Shown in pieces: positions 12,394-24,959 of a DNA stretch of 64,000 bases (position 1 is its first letter; each line of letters starts with the position of its first letter). Source of the DNA: Hortaea werneckii (lineage: Eukaryota; Ascomycota; Dothideomycetes; Mycosphaerellales; Teratosphaeriaceae). The stretch is taken from NCBI GenBank assembly GCA_037044905.1, contig JBAOKB010000048.1:496001-560000 (forward strand). The letters are read 5' to 3'. Position numbers and translations under genes: made by a program. The notes beneath the pieces were generated by a model. That model searched no databases. It was not told the DNA's origin and was given only the letters and a program-made list of their open reading frames with translations.

Positions 12394-15300
12394 TTACCCT
12401 TCCCGCGCCAAAGGCGACTTCCACGTCGCGATATCAGAAGCAAAAGCGCAATACCACCACTGACTCGCCCTCCAACCGCCGTGCCAAACCCCATCCTTCT
12501 CTTTCCCTGGGCCAAACCTCATCGCTATGCCTACATCCTCCATCCATTTCATCACCATCTGGATCTCCCACAGCCAAAGCTTGCCCTCGTGCGCCTTCTC
12601 AATACCTTTTGAGGTCACCCCCGTCCTGTATGCTATCACGTGTAGCACTGAATGCACGGTGAGCTCCCAGAAGCGGCTGACAAGATTGCCGTGTATATCA
12701 ATCCACAGCGGTAAACGCTGACCCTGCTCGCCGTCAATCGCCGCAGGCAACATCGGAACAGGTTGTGCAGTCAAGCCATGTCCCGAGGCAAAGGCTGGCG
12801 TCTTCTCGTATGAGACTGGAAAGCGTGATCTAGAGATATCGAACTCGTGCGAGTTGTACAATGAGTCGGCGTCACCCAAGCCCCAGACGGTAAGCTTGGG
12901 CCAAGGAGCGTCGAAGTCATCGTTGCGTTCTGGCAGGGTTGAGACGACTCTGAGTTGGCCTTGGGCGACCAAATTCGTGAGCACCAAGGTCTCAGCATCT
13001 GAGGCATGGAAGTCGAGCTCATACGAATCATCACTTTCCAAGCATGAAAGCACGGCCTCCCGCGTGGCAGCAACCTCCCGCAGAAATCCCTTGTTGTCGT
13101 TTGGCCACCTGCGGAACAGCTTAAGGAAAGTCTTGGTGAAGTGGAAATTCCTGCCTGGAAGCTGCCTTTCTTTGCGCTCGGCGAACAGCACCTGCGCATT
13201 GACGAGCTCATCCACTGCTTTTTGAAGACTGGCGTTGTCGAAAACACCAAGCTTCCCTGCGGCCAATTCGGCGTTGTAAACGTCGTCAGGCGTTGCCGCG
13301 ACAGCACGACACCATGACTTTAGAAGCATGATATTGTCGGGCATTCCAAGGTGTGTGTTTGTATTGACATAGCTGATGCCATGGAGAATCGTCTGGGCCA
13401 ACATATTCCGAGCACTCTCAACCTTGCCAGAGAAGTAACCTTCATTCTCCGGCATGGTTGATCCCAATGGGACTTGGACTGCGTACTGATCGTGCAGAGC
13501 AGCGACGGAAGACGGAAGGTCCGCCGATTGAAACCTCTCTGGTGCAGGCGCAAAAGTAACCCGGTTCTTACGTCGAGGAATCTGTGCTTGCTTCTTCCAC
13601 CATTGAAACAATGCAGGCCAATCGCTATTACTGAGATCCGAAAAGTCGATGGTTGGGAGCTCACCACGCTCGTAGGCCTTGAGGAAGAACCCGCGAACCT
13701 TCTCTCGCAACCCGTCAACTTCCTCAATCTGGGCGTTGGAGTACTGTGCCCAGCTCAAACGAAGCGTCTCCGCATCGTACTTAAAGGCCAGCGAGTGAGC
13801 CACAATTTCCCAGTTCAGACGCATTTGGCTAAGTCCTCCGCAGAGAGTCTTGACCATACTCAGCGCGATTACTAGATCCCTCAAGTCTCCAGCCTTGAAC
13901 CACTGCTTCGCTTTGATGGCAGAAGAGTGATTGTCAACTGCGTCCTTCCTACGAGACTTGTATACAGGGGCAGCTGACGATCGAGAAGCGCCCGGCGAAA
14001 GCCATTTGAGCGGCTTTTGATATGTTGCCAGGCCAAGTTGTGGCACGGCATCAACAAATGTTCCAGAAGGCGAGTGAAAGACTGCCGAAGTTGCACTGGC
14101 GCCCACAACAAAGTCTGGGCTGTCAGCCAGGGTCGAAGACCTGCGAGCCGCAGAACGTGGCACCTTGTTGCTCGTTCCTCGTCGATATCTCCTGCACCAA
14201 CGTGGTAGAAAGCTTCCTGAGGATGAGCTTGGACATACGCTTTATTGAAGGTCGGATCGCGGGGCTTCTCAGGAACTTTAGATGCTGGACCAGCCGCTGT
14301 AGTAGATGCCAGAAACACTCGCGGTGCCGCTCGTAGATGGCGGCGATTCACGTTCAGCCCCTAGAGAAGCATCGTCTTCACTTTGCGAGTGTATCTCATC
14401 CACAGATACGGTGATCGATTGAGCCTGTACTTCTTGACTGGGCTTAGCTGGCCTTTCGCCTTTCTTGTATCTTCCGCGTCCCTTGTGATAAAATTGTATC
14501 TCTGGGTGTGAACGGACGTAGTCTCGATCGTACGTCGTGTCATCGCCAAGCTTAGCCTTCGACTTGGGTGTGGTTTGACCTTGGCTGCCCGCACTCTCCT
14601 CGTAGTCATTCTCCTGCACTCCAGGAAGCCAAACATCCCTGCTTCCGAAAGTCCCCGTCGGAGCGTGGTGGACCAGGCCTCTGAGCGCCAAGTGCAGCTT
14701 CTTGACACCTCGACCCGGAAGGTTCTGCATTATCGACCGAGGCAAGACTTGTACGCGAAACATACGGGTACCCGGCTCTTGCAAAGTCTTCCTCTTGACC
14801 CGTCTCAAGAACTTGGCTTGTGTCTTTTTCCAGGGAACGTATTCATCGTCGCCGTTTGGCAGGTGTCCGTCCACATTCCTGTCAGCGTCGTCGTCACTAC
14901 CGTCGCTATCTGACGACGGGGCCTTCCGCTTACGAGACTTGCCCATCTCCATTTGGCGACGTTTGAGACGAGCAAGAGCCAGTCTACTGTTCTCTTTGCT
15001 TTTGGCCAACGATCTCTCCGTTGCATCTTTCCACCCCTCGGCCCTAGCCGCCGCGTTATACATATCGATTGATTGCTTCGTTCGCTGGACGACAAAGTTC
15101 TCGACGGATGGGAACTCTTCTCTGTAGTGGCGTTGTTGGGACACAGGCATGCCAACCGACTGTTGCTTACCCTGTGCTTGGGGATGATTTGCAACTCGAG
15201 CGCGAAGCTCAGCTGATATGTCTGCGTCGTCCGGTAAATGCTGAATAGGATGCGCCGTAATGATGGCCTGCTTCATCCGGTCAACCAGCTCAGAGCCGGA

Positions 15301-18300
15301 ATCTATCTCTGGCAACGTTAGAACACTGCGAGTCACATTCTCGCCCTTGTCCGACTGGAATGTAAATGTCAACTTTTTCAACTTTCCAGTGTCTACCAAA
15401 GTCTTCACAGACTGATCAACGGTTCGGCGGTCGGGAGTCTGGCTATACAGCTTGAACCACAATGTTGCGAAGGGATACCAGATTTCTCTATTACCAGGAA
15501 AGACGCCGTTGCATTGATCCAGGACGTCGAAAATTAGGTTTGTGCGTTGGTGTACAACATTTCCCGCCCTTGGACGAGTACCAGCCTTGACATTTTGTCG
15601 TTTTCCAAATTTGAATTGACCGGGCGCAAGAGAAGTCGAACTGGGTTGATCATCCGTAGACGGAGCTGGCATGGAAACGGACGCGGCCTTTGAGGACTCG
15701 TTTCCATTGGAATCGATATTATCCTCTATTTGCTCTTGTGCGAAATCGCCTGTGGGTGTCATTGGAGGCTCGCTTGGCTGAATGCTTGAGTTCTTTGGAG
15801 GATGTGCTGGAGCAGCTTGAGGCTTTCGACATCGCTTTGCACTGCCTTTCCATAATATGGCCGAAAAACTGCTAGCGGTGATCTGGGAGACTGTGGTTTG
15901 TGCGGGCTACTTTGAAGACGTGCAATGGCCTTATTTGTAGGAGTAGTCACTGGCGTATCGTATGGACGAACAATAGCAAGAGGCGACGCCACTGGGTTCC
16001 ACGTGGAGGACGGTTGGGCAGTTGACAGATTTTCGTCGGCGGGAGGAAGCGTGATGCTCTCAGTAAGGGCAGACCTTGCAGGCTGCACAATTTCCTCGGT
16101 AGGCGGGCGCGGTGTCTCGAATGCATTACTTGACTCCACTGGAGTTTTCCCTGGAGCGTGAGTTAGGTCTTCCATCTCAGCAGTATCACCAATTCGTCCG
16201 TTTGTTGATGGAGTTCCATTTGCATCACCATTGGAGGTCGCTCGGCCCATCTCTTGTCGCGAGTCATCATCCGCATTGGGTATCCTAGTGTTAGAAGACG
16301 CATCGGTTGGCTGTTTACTCGATGATGACAAAGGCCGAGCTGGGGACTCTACAGACATTTTACTCTGGACGGCGGAGTTTTTCTTCCTCTGCTTGGTCGG
16401 CGGCGGACCCCTCCTATACATTCCACGGCCAACATGATGGAACTCCTCACCGGGACGTGCGAGAACAAAGGCTCTATCAAATTTTGGCCCAGTTGCAGGA
16501 AAAAGATTCCCGGTGGTTGCAGCCGCGGGGACGATCGGGCTCGCACTTGTGTTGTCGCCGACGTCTTGGTCCTTTGAGGACTGTTTGGCATCGCCCTGGA
16601 CGCTCAAAATGTGGTGAGGCGGGTTTGGTGTGAGATTGGTCTTCTCTGAAGTTGATTCATGGCGTGGACGCTTGGACGGTGGCCCGGCAGGCTGCTCCAT
16701 CCCCCAGCCCGACTCAGGCTCCGTTTTGCTGAAGGCGTTGCCTGCTCTGGATCCTTGAAAAATTCAAACTCATGTAAGCGGTTGCTTTTGAAGACAGCTA
16801 TGAGCGCATTTTTAGGCCGTCCGACTTCAAAGTACCATTGAGCTTTGAGATCTCTCGATCCAGGGGGATTGATGTATACGCCCGGCCTTGACTTCGACAG
16901 TAGTTCAGATCGCACGCCCACGAGAAGCGATTCATCGTCGCCTTCAGGTTGGATAGAGGCTGTATCATCCCGGCGTTTTCGCTTAGACGGTGGCTCCCCT
17001 TCTTCGGAGCGCCCAAAATCCGGATTCTGGGCCCGCACAATCCTCTTAGCCGTCTTCGACGCCCAGTCTTTGAATTCTGCGTTGTCCTTCTCGGGAGCAA
17101 TCCGAGGCCGCTTCAATACTCTGGGCGTTGGCCTGTTAGTATTTGTGTGTAGTTCAAAATCTCCTGACTCAGTCTGCGATGGTTTGGCAGGATGTGTCCA
17201 GACGCGTCGCCCGGGTTTCGCCGCCCTTCCAGGAGTCGCTTGGGAACCGTCTTCTCTAGGTAGACTAACGCCGCTTGCCATACGTCGGGCATGTTTGGCT
17301 GCATCAGCAAGTGAGGCGCGACCGTCACCCCCTAAGAACTGGGATGAGACAGGTTTTGGGAATCCCCACTGGTCAGTCTCCTGAGATGTTGCTGAAGGAG
17401 CAGTCGTGTAGGTGCCTTGGCCCTTGAGTGTTCTCGTGTTGGAATCTTGAATTGCCGACCACACGGTCCAGCCATTCTCGACAGCTTGCTCGAAGTTCGG
17501 ATATGTCCGGTAATGATAGAATGTGGACTTGTTCTTCGTACTGGTATCCCTCACGACAGCGAGGTGGCGAAGATGCGGTGGCTGTGAATGCTGCCAAATA
17601 TCGGTGAGTCGTGCCATCTGCTCGTCAAGCGGTCGTCGAAGAAAATTTCCGGCGATCATAGTGTTCAGGTCAACTGAGCTTATCCCATCAGCGCCGGCCT
17701 CTTCGATAATGGAATACAACAAGTTCGGCAACGGCATATCAGCTCTCCATTGCGGGAGTTGGCGGTGAGCAAGATTTCCGCGGTCTTCGAGGCCCTCTTC
17801 TTCGTCCTGATCGTTCTCAATCATTTCGATCTCGCTCTCGCCGCCTGCATCTTCACCACCAATGTCGTCGCCACCATCCAATTGGCTTGACATAGCAAGC
17901 TCCCCGTCAATCAAACCGCTTGACCTGTGTCTCTCCGCTTTGTCTACCTTTTTCCAGATGTCTTTATCGCTAGCAGTTGGCTCTCTCGTCAATTGGATGC
18001 ATCGGACTTCTTTGCTGTTGAGAAGATGTCCCTCATCGTTAGTGGCTTTGGCGCTTAGTTTACGCAAACATCCTTGACGAGCCAGCCGGCGGATGCATCG
18101 CATGAGACAACGCGTCTCGTATTTTTTCTTGTGTATATTGAAAGCGAGACGCAGATCTTGAATGGCTAGAAGCTGGTTTGGCTGCTCCTGCAGCAACGCC
18201 ATGGAAGCGTCAAACCACTTGTCATAATCTATAATCAGACGGCCCGTAGAGTCCTTGGAGAATGCACTTTGGGGTCCCTTCTGCTTGCTCACTACCCCCT

Positions 18301-19075
18301 GCGGTGCAATTGCAAGGTCGGAAGATTTGTCCTCGAACTTCTTCAGTGTGAGCAGGCTGGTTTTCGTTCCGGTGGCAAGGACAGACTTTTTCGTGACATA
18401 GCCCTTGTCGGCTAGATTCTGGGTACGCTTTGGGACTGACTGCTTCTGTTGGCCAGTGATCCTTGTGATGTCAGGTTGTAAGACCCCTGTGCGGCCGTGA
18501 GCAGCAATGACAGAAAGACATTGGAACTCGAGGTAGGGAATGCGCTTCGTGTCTATGCCATGGCCAGCGATAGCATGCCACATTCGCTCTTCGGTAGCGA
18601 AAAGGCGCTCGTCGGCATGTTGAACCTCGGCCACAGTGGTTGTCGATGGGGTTGCGTTGGAGTCTGATGCATGGTCGGTGTCACTTTTCGTGTTCGCAAC
18701 CTCGATGTCGTCGTGGCTGCAAAGTGCTGCCCACACAGTCTCAATCAGGGCGTCGTCTACAACTGCAACTGATGTAGGAGGCGCATCTGAGAAAAGAAGG
18801 TCCCCTTCGTCTTGGGACGGTCGCTGTTGCAGCGATTGGCCGTTCTGCACATGGTAAAAATTATGAGCTGCGGTCTTCAGCTCTTGAATACCAAAACCTA
18901 GCCATCTGTCAGTCCATAGTCCAAAACGCTTGCGCGATCTCGTTGTCAAGCCTTGACTCGAACCCGGACCATCGCCAGTGTGAAGGATTGCAAAGTGGTG
19001 AGGCATACCGTGTGATCCAGAGAGCGCCACCTCATACAGCAAATGCTGTACGAGTTCGTCGTGGCCAGATGACAT
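12394..19075 (-). CDS. TFC3: TFIIIC largest subunit, B-block-binding tau138/Tfc3 homologue, with four frame breaks
   Basis: Tfc3 recognises the B block of tRNA genes and helps load TFIIIB for RNA polymerase III. The ATG at 19075 starts MSSGHDELVQHLLYEVALSG. The B-block winged-helix region is PYLEFQCLSVIAAHGRTGVL and SVPKRTQNLADKGYV. A long basic and acidic middle follows, then a conserved C-terminal half (RLNWEIVAHSLAFKYDAETL, FHFTKTFLKLFRRW, FWELTVHSVLHVIAYRTG). The protein would be about 2,200 residues, as expected for filamentous fungi. Frame changes lie at a GGGGG run (16701-16705), near 15762-15770, between 14290 and 14345, and near 14190. In each case the sense resumes at once in another frame, so I treat this as one gene. 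Three copies of a FYHxGxGRYxRG-type motif occur in the middle part. Confidence 0.9.
14172..14250 (-). repeat. Internal protein motif copy 3 in Tfc3, interrupted by a frame change
   Basis: Encodes FNKAYVQAHPQEAFYHVGAG in one frame and RYRRG in the next. The match to the other two copies fixes where the frame break at about 14190 lies. Confidence 0.65.
14455..14533 (-). repeat. Internal protein motif copy 2 in Tfc3
   Basis: Encodes YDRDYVRSHPEIQFYHKGRG followed by RYKKG. It has the same order of conserved positions as the copies at 16.4 kb and 14.2 kb. Confidence 0.7.
16410..16485 (-). repeat. Internal protein motif copy 1 in Tfc3
   Basis: Encodes FDRAFVLARPGEEFHHVGRG followed by MYRRG. This is the first of three similar segments in the gene (aromatic-D/N-x-A/D-Y/F-V, then a Pro-containing loop, then F-x-H-x-G-x-G-x-Y-x-x-G). 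Confidence 0.7.
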
Positions 19076-19580
19076 TTTGGATCATTTTCTGATGAGCCAA
19101 AGCTAGATGCGAGCAAATTGTGTAGGGTTTGATGAAAAGGTGTTTGCCGCGATCGAGTCGAACCGTGTACATGCTGTGAAGCTGGAAGAACCGACGGGGT
19201 CAGGCTGAACAAATTGCGGCAAGCACGGGATTAGCCGGCATAGGGCCGAAAGTTGATAGCAACGCTTGCCGGGGCTTGGTGGTTTCCAGGCGGATGAGGA
19301 ACATGTGACAACGGTGTGGAGTACTATCAAGAGCATTCACTCCTGTAGGCAAACAAGAACTTCAGCAAAAATAAGTGCGCAAGACTTTACTCATCAGACG
19401 TGAAAAGGAGGGCATGAATCGACGAGCAATCCAGGGTCACTCCCTTGGTTTGAGTGTCTATCTCTTTTGTAAATGCTTAACTACCTAGGTAGACTTGAGG
19501 GTAGTCCCCTTTGAGCTCTACCTTGCTCGAATACACCACCAACGCCGCGCTAAAGATCAATATCAATGGACCCTGTGTCA
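19076..19580. other. Intergenic, 505 bp, with a TACCTAGGTA palindrome
   Basis: Upstream of Tfc3 and downstream of MFAP1. A perfect 10 bp palindrome lies at 19482-19491. The same palindrome recurs at 58958-58967. Confidence 0.55.
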
Positions 19581-20824
19581 TCAGTCATATCTCGGCCGTT
19601 TCCCGTCACGCCCGTCATCGTCTTCGCGACGACGTCGTTCGCCGACAGGCATGCTGTTGGCCCCAGTCTGGTCTCTGCCACCTTCCCTCTTGTCATCAGG
19701 TTTGAACCGATCATCCACTCCGTCGAAATCTCTCTTCTTCCGACCCAAGTCTGCTCCCCAACGACCCGTGTCTTCATTCTTCAGATCTTTGTACTTCGTC
19801 CGACCCTTCTTGCCAAGCTGGGACATGTCCCTGATGCGCATGTACTCAGGTAACACAGACTTGTCGCCAGTCTCGTCCGCATAACGTGCCCCAGACAAGT
19901 CCCTGTTGAGCACAGCCTTGACCTCCTCGTCTTGCTCGGCTTCCGCGCCTGCAGAAAACGCACCCTTGTGGAAATACTTCTGCATGTAGCCCATCTTGCC
20001 CTTGCCCTCCCTTTCTTCTTTCTGCGCTTCAATAAATGCTTTGTCTCAGCCTCGCGCTCTTCCGCGGTCATATTCCGCCTACGCTCGATCTCTTCACGCT
20101 CCTTCTCCTTCTCCTCGATAGCCAGACGGTCTCGCTTTACACGCTTGAGCTCTCGAAGTTTCCAAGCCGCTTTCTCGGCCTCGGGATCGATATCGTCTGT
20201 GTCATCAACCATGTCCTCTGGAGCGATCTCTGCATCGTCGTCCCATGCTCTCCGGCCTGCCGCCCTTGCTGCTGCATCGCGTTCCAGCTGTAACTGGAGC
20301 ATCTCGTCTGCTTTCTCTTTTCGCTTGCGCTCTCCTCTGCTGCTATCTCCTCCGCAGATTTTTCTGAAGGTCGCGAAGCAGATTGCTGTGCTCGTTTGGC
20401 TTTCGACATGAATGTGGGCCGCAGCATCGGTTTCTTGGGCTCATCATCTGAAGACTCCTTCTTCCTCCTCTGAGCTGTCCTCTTCGTCCTCCTCCTCATC
20501 GCTTCCGCCCTCCGCGTCACTCTCTGAGGACTCCGACGCTGTCACAAAACCCTCAAGATCTTCATCAGGCGCTGATGTTTGAGGCGCTGGATTTGGTGCA
20601 TGTGATCGTTGTTGATCGGCTTTGCTGAGATCTACAGCGAGCTTCTTTTGGGAAGGAAAAGAAGAAGCTTTTGGAGGTGCTGGCTTCGACGCTGGCGCTT
20701 CTTCTTGCTCATCCTCCTCGGACTCTTCATCGTCAGACTCATTCTCCTCCACCTCTGCTTTGCCGGGATAGTAGCGAGCGGGCTGACCCTGGTTCTTGGT
20801 CATGCGACTCGGCAATGGAGGCAT
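19581..20824 (-). CDS. MFAP1-family spliceosome protein, with three frame breaks
   Basis: MFAP1 is a component of the spliceosomal B complex in the nucleus. The ATG at 20824 starts MPPLPSRMTKNQ and leads into a long Glu/Asp/Ser-rich region. The conserved core follows: PMLRPTFMSKAKR, ERDAAARAAGRRAWDDDAE, WKLRELKRVKRDR, and the family hallmark GYMQKYFHKGAF with the tail DMSQLGKKGRTKYKDLKNED. The protein ends with a basic, Arg/Asp-rich tail at 19581. Frame changes occur near 20455 (purine-rich GGAGGAAGAAGGAG), near 20315 and near 20010 (GGGAGGG). Each lies in a low-complexity run, and the protein sense continues directly. The promoter is shared with the divergent gene at 21134 (309 bp between starts). 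Confidence 0.9.
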
Positions 20825-21133
20825 CTTCGCGGATTGGGGCCAGCAGCCACAGGCTGTGCAGGATGTCTCGTGCTTGAGTATGCAACGACGTATTGTGTAA
20901 TAGATGTCCGAGATGTAAAGTCCAAAGCTACGGAGATGTGCGGAGATCTCTCGCGGTAATTGGTTCGGATAGAGCCGGAGCTAGCGGGGTGTTGTCGAAT
21001 TGCGAAGTTGCGCCAGCAGTGCGAGCAGTGGTAGCACAAAGGTCTGCTGGAGGTTCTTCACCGAATTCTTGCTATTTAGCACAAGAAAGACATTGCTTGA
21101 CCAGAGCCTGAACAGGTTTTGCACGCAGCCAAG
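20825..21133. promoter_or_regulatory. Shared bidirectional promoter region, MFAP1 / conserved basic protein
   Basis: 309 bp between two divergent start codons. No TATA box is obvious. Inferred from gene arrangement only. Confidence 0.45.
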
Positions 21134-22120
21134 ATGCCACACAAACATACACGCCGCAAGACGGACAGCGATGAAGCTCACTTCAATTTGGCCCCATCGA
21201 CTATCGCAAAGTCTCTGCCAGCCTATGAAAAGAAAGGCAAGACGAAGGGCCAGCCAAAAAAGGACGACGCGCAACGACAGCAGAAATTGAAACGTAAACG
21301 AACCGAAAAGAACAACTACAAGTATGACGACACACCGCGCGCATTTGCGCGTGCAATGCAATGGCAAGAAACCGGGAAGCGGCCATCCGGTCTTGATGAT
21401 GGCAATTCGGAACGGAGGAACAAGAAGAAGGCCAAGGTCCAGCAGCGAAAAGAGGAGGATACATCTGCCGCAACTGTCAACGCCGCGACGGATAAGGAAG
21501 AGCTTCCCAAGATTTTGCCTGGAGAGAAGCTCTCGGATTATGCAGCCAGAGTCGACCAAGCATTGCCTGTCAGCGGCCTGGCACGTAAGGGTAAGATGAA
21601 TTTGCCTGGTATGAAGGAGAGACAAACCAAGACAGAGAAAAGATTGCATAAACTCTATGCACAATGGCGAGAAGAAGAGGCCAAGATAAAGAAAAGGAAG
21701 ACGAGCGCCAGGAGCAGGAAGAAGAGGAGGAGGATGAGAAACAGGCTGCGTACGGCGACGTCAAATTTCCGGAATCAAGCAAGAAGAGGCGCAAGATGGT
21801 AGGCGAAACGAATGACGGAGAAGAAGATCCCTGGGCGATATTGAAGCAGAGAAGGCGAGCGAAGGAAGCTGAGGAACGGGAGCCTGATCAGCGAGAGCGA
21901 AAAGGAGGTTTGAGAGGATTGCACGATGTTGTTCAAGCGCCACCCAAGCATGACGGTGGTCCCGAAGGAGAAATTCAAGATGAAAAACAATGCGAAGGTG
22001 GATGTTGCCAATATACCATCAGCATCTGGAAGCTTGAAAAGACGTGAGGAATTGAGCGATGCGCGGAAAGAAGTTATCGAGCGTTACAGAGCTATGATGA
22101 GAGGCAAAGGCGGACTTTGA
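21134..22120 (+). CDS. Conserved basic coiled-coil fungal protein of unknown function
   Basis: The ATG at 21134 starts MPHKHTRRKTDSDEAHFNL, followed by a very Lys/Arg-rich region. Landmarks I associate with a fungal-wide family are DDTPRAFARAMQW, LPGEKLSDYAARVDQALPVSGL, LHKLYAQWREEEAKI, EEDPWAILKQRR, GLHDVVQAPPK and SGSLKRREELSDARKEVIERYR near the end. The composition suggests a nuclear or nucleolar protein, but this is inference; I do not know a tested function. The frame changes near 21690 and again near 21940, each time resuming conserved sequence. Confidence 0.75.
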
Positions 22121-22399
22121 TCCGGGGGAGAGAGTATAGCAAGGGACTAGCCTCAGCTTGATACATTGTGAAGCGCGTGTCAGCTCGACCGGTGATGAAG
22201 CACGCGCTTGCATTCACACTTGATTTTGCAGCACTCATCATCTGCTTGTGCGTGTGCGTGAGGTCAGACACACGCAGCTTGCAGAACACAGTTGCGGCTT
22301 TTCAAGCGCCACGACCTCAACAAACGGTCAAACGAACAACAATTTGTCATCCGCTCAGGGTGCGCAATTGAGCACTGAACAACTTTAACTTGATGCAAA

Positions 22400-22921
22400 A
22401 TGTCGCATCCATCCGATCGCGGAGTGACACGCCATCCAGAGGAAATGCCTCCACCTTCGTACGAGTCTGTGACGCGAGCTCCTTCGGACCATTCAGCTGC
22501 TGTTGTCCATGCCTCCTTGGCTGGCTCGCGGGGATTCGAGTCCCTGAACGCCGGACACGAACAACTGCCCACGTATGAAGAAGCTACAAGACGCAATGCC
22601 GGATCGACGCCTCCTGCGCAGCAGGCCGCTTCCCAAATGCCAACTCACACTACACGTACCGATGGGACAACTCGCACTGAGACGTACTCCGACGGCAACT
22701 GCTCCGTCACGAGCCACTTTACAGGCGATTCGAACAATGGTGTCCGTTTTGGTTACTTCAACGGGTCTATCTCCTTCCAGGGTACTTCAGATGGTGGCGC
22801 GGTGATCATGGGTATAGGGTCTGGAAGCATCATTCCTGGCTCGCAGGTGACGACCACGGCAGATGGTAGCTTCATCTTCACGACGGGTGGTGGAGGTCGT
22901 GGTCACAGGCGGGACGGTTGA
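22400..22921 (+). CDS. Small hypothetical protein with two PY-type WW-binding motifs
   Basis: An uninterrupted 173-codon frame starts MSHPSDRGVTRH. The N-terminal third carries two candidate WW-domain ligands: PPPSYESV (a classic PPxY) and LPTYEEA. The C-terminal half is Gly/Ser/Thr-rich with alternating hydrophobic residues (VRFGYFNGSISFQG, VIMGIGSGSIIPGSQ) and a GGGGRGHRR end. No signal peptide or membrane segment is seen. PY motifs suggest it could be a partner or substrate of an Rsp5/NEDD4-type ligase; that is inference. Confidence 0.65.
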   Translation: MSHPSDRGVTRHPEEMPPPSYESVTRAPSDHSAAVVHASLAGSRGFESLNAGHEQLPTYEEATRRNAGSTPPAQQAASQMPTHTTRTDGTTRTETYSDGNCSVTSHFTGDSNNGVRFGYFNGSISFQGTSDGGAVIMGIGSGSIIPGSQVTTTADGSFIFTTGGGGRGHRRDG

Positions 22922-24125
22922 AATGCGCATGTGTTTTTCCTGTATGTGCATATGGAACGAGGGTCGCAAATGGAGCAGTCGAGGGCCGTGGTGGCAGTGC
23001 AATGAGAATGTGAGAAGAAAGGGAATGTAGTAGGAGCTCTTGTGGTGTGACATTCTACGTAAGCAGACGAAGTAAGGCGTATCGTCTGGGCTGACAATTT
23101 AAAACTTCCACGAGACCTTCTCGAACATGTTCAGCAATCACATAGAGATCGTATTTTATTTGCCTGAAACATATGATCGCATTTGCCATGCCGGTGCGAC
23201 CTCGTGAGCCTGGGTGTCTTCGCTTCGTCTGAGGCAGTGTTTGCCAAGAGTAGCCAAACTTGTAGTTTCGTTTCAGGATCGGTTCGGTACTGGTTTGCCC
23301 TACGCCATGACATCCGTGAACTACTCCATGTCCTTATGATTCACTGATCTTCTTAGGGCAAGGCGGTGCCTCTCCGTTTAACCGCAGGTGGGATCCGGTA
23401 TGGCAGACAACCGTGCGCTTATATCGTATGCGCCAACCTTGAGACGATATGTTTTACTAGCATCGCTAGGCTGGCGGTAAGGCTATATGGCAGACCGGAC
23501 CAAGTAGGGCTGGTGACGTACTTAGGGCTGGAATAGAGATCAATAGAGATGAATACCATTGCACCGAAAGGGTGTTAAAACGGAGGAAGCATTGTGCGAT
23601 ACTGCGAATGTTGCAATGAATTTATGTCGTGGATAAATCTCCCCGCCATTCAACATGCTTCAATGTCCTCATTGGGTCAAGATTTCAAGACTGCATCTCA
23701 TGAACGGGCTAAGAAGACCGCACAGTGTCGACCGGGACTAATGCACCGACTAGACGTCAAGGCGATGGGGTGCATATCTTGGCCCAATATAGTATGCTTG
23801 GCTGTAGATGAGTGAAGCTTGGCTGCAAGAGGAGAGAGTTGGACCGCAGCCTCTCTTCCTCCAATCGGATGAAAACAATGTCACGTTTTGGTGCTACAAG
23901 ACTCGCTGTTACTATTGCCCGAGCAATCCCTGGCCATCTCCTCTCATAACATGGTCATATCAATGCAGACGGAAAGATCCAAACGAGGGAGGAGGCCCGA
24001 GTGGAAAGATGGTATATAGAGGGAGCCCAAGATCCCTTCTTCGCAGAACTGGATCAACAACAACGCTTTCTCCCTTGAACACTGCAGCAGACTTTGGAGC
24101 AAGACCATACATCCACCCCATCACC
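22922..24125. other. Intergenic, 1.2 kb, upstream of the pectate lyase
   Basis: No gene supported. The right end is the pectate lyase promoter, with a TATATA box about 110 bp before the start codon. Confidence 0.5.
24013..24018 (+). promoter_or_regulatory. TATA box of the pectate lyase gene
   Basis: TATATA lies 108 bp upstream of the ATG at 24126, a usual spacing for inducible fungal secreted-enzyme genes. The call rests on motif and position only. Confidence 0.55.
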
Positions 24126-24959
24126 ATGCAGAACTTGATGAAGCTCGCTGGCCTTGCGGCTATGCTTCCAGCAGCCCTGGCTTGCAACGGCTATGAGGGG
24201 GCGTGCCAGAGCCTACCGACCATGTCAGCAGCGGCTCGGTGATTGAGGTCCCAGCTGGTGAAGTGTACGATGGCGAGTGGAAGAAGTACGACCGCGGTAG
24301 CGGCGCCTGCAACGGGCAGACCGAAGGCGGTATGTCACCGTAGCCGACTACATGAGCACCACGTGATGAAGGACGATGCTGACGAGATTCGTGGCAGGCT
24401 GGGAGGACGCAGTGTTCTACCTCCACGAGGGCGCCACGCTGCAGAACGTTATTATTGGCGCCGACCAGGCTGAGGGCGTGCACTGCACTGGACACTGCAC
24501 TCTGAAGTTCGTCTGGTTCGAGGATGTGTGCGAGGACGCCATCTCCATCAAGAACGATGCCGCGGGCTCCAACAGCTACATCATCGGCGGCGGAGCCTAC
24601 CACGCCGACGACAAGGTCATCCAGCACAATGGCTGCGGCACTGTCAACATGTAAGCCTCACGAGATATCAATTCACCCGTGATAAAAACGGAGCTGACAG
24701 CTTTACTTCCAGCATCAACTACTACGTCGAGGACTACGGCAAGGTCTACCGCTCCTGCGGCAACTGCGACAGCCAGTGCACTCGCACAGTCAACATCTCC
24801 GGCACGACTGCATACGGTGGTGATGAGCTAGCCGGTATCAACGAGGCTTTCGGAGACAGTGCGACGCTGGACAACATCTGCACCGATGCTGACCACCCTT
24901 GCGCCATCTACGATGGCTGTGAGGGCGACTGTGAGCCCGAGAAGGTGGGCTACTGCTAA
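24126..24959 (+). CDS. Secreted pectate lyase, polysaccharide lyase family 3
   Basis: PL3 enzymes cleave polygalacturonate in plant cell walls by beta-elimination, with calcium. The N-terminus (MQNLMKLAGLAAMLPAALA) is a clear signal peptide. Exon 1 (24126..24329) ends before GTATGT. Exon 2 is 24398..24650 (donor GTAAGC) and exon 3 is 24713..24959. Conserved PL3 segments are NVIIGADQAEGVHC, WFEDVCEDAISIKND, GGGAYHADDKVIQHNG and DYGKVYRSCGNC. The mature protein is small and Cys-rich, and the total of about 233 residues fits the family. One frame change occurs near 24215, between the Cys-rich start and DHVSSGSVIEVPAGEVYDG. The gene faces the exopolyphosphatase gene tail to tail. It suggests a plant-associated or litter-degrading lifestyle. 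Confidence 0.92.
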
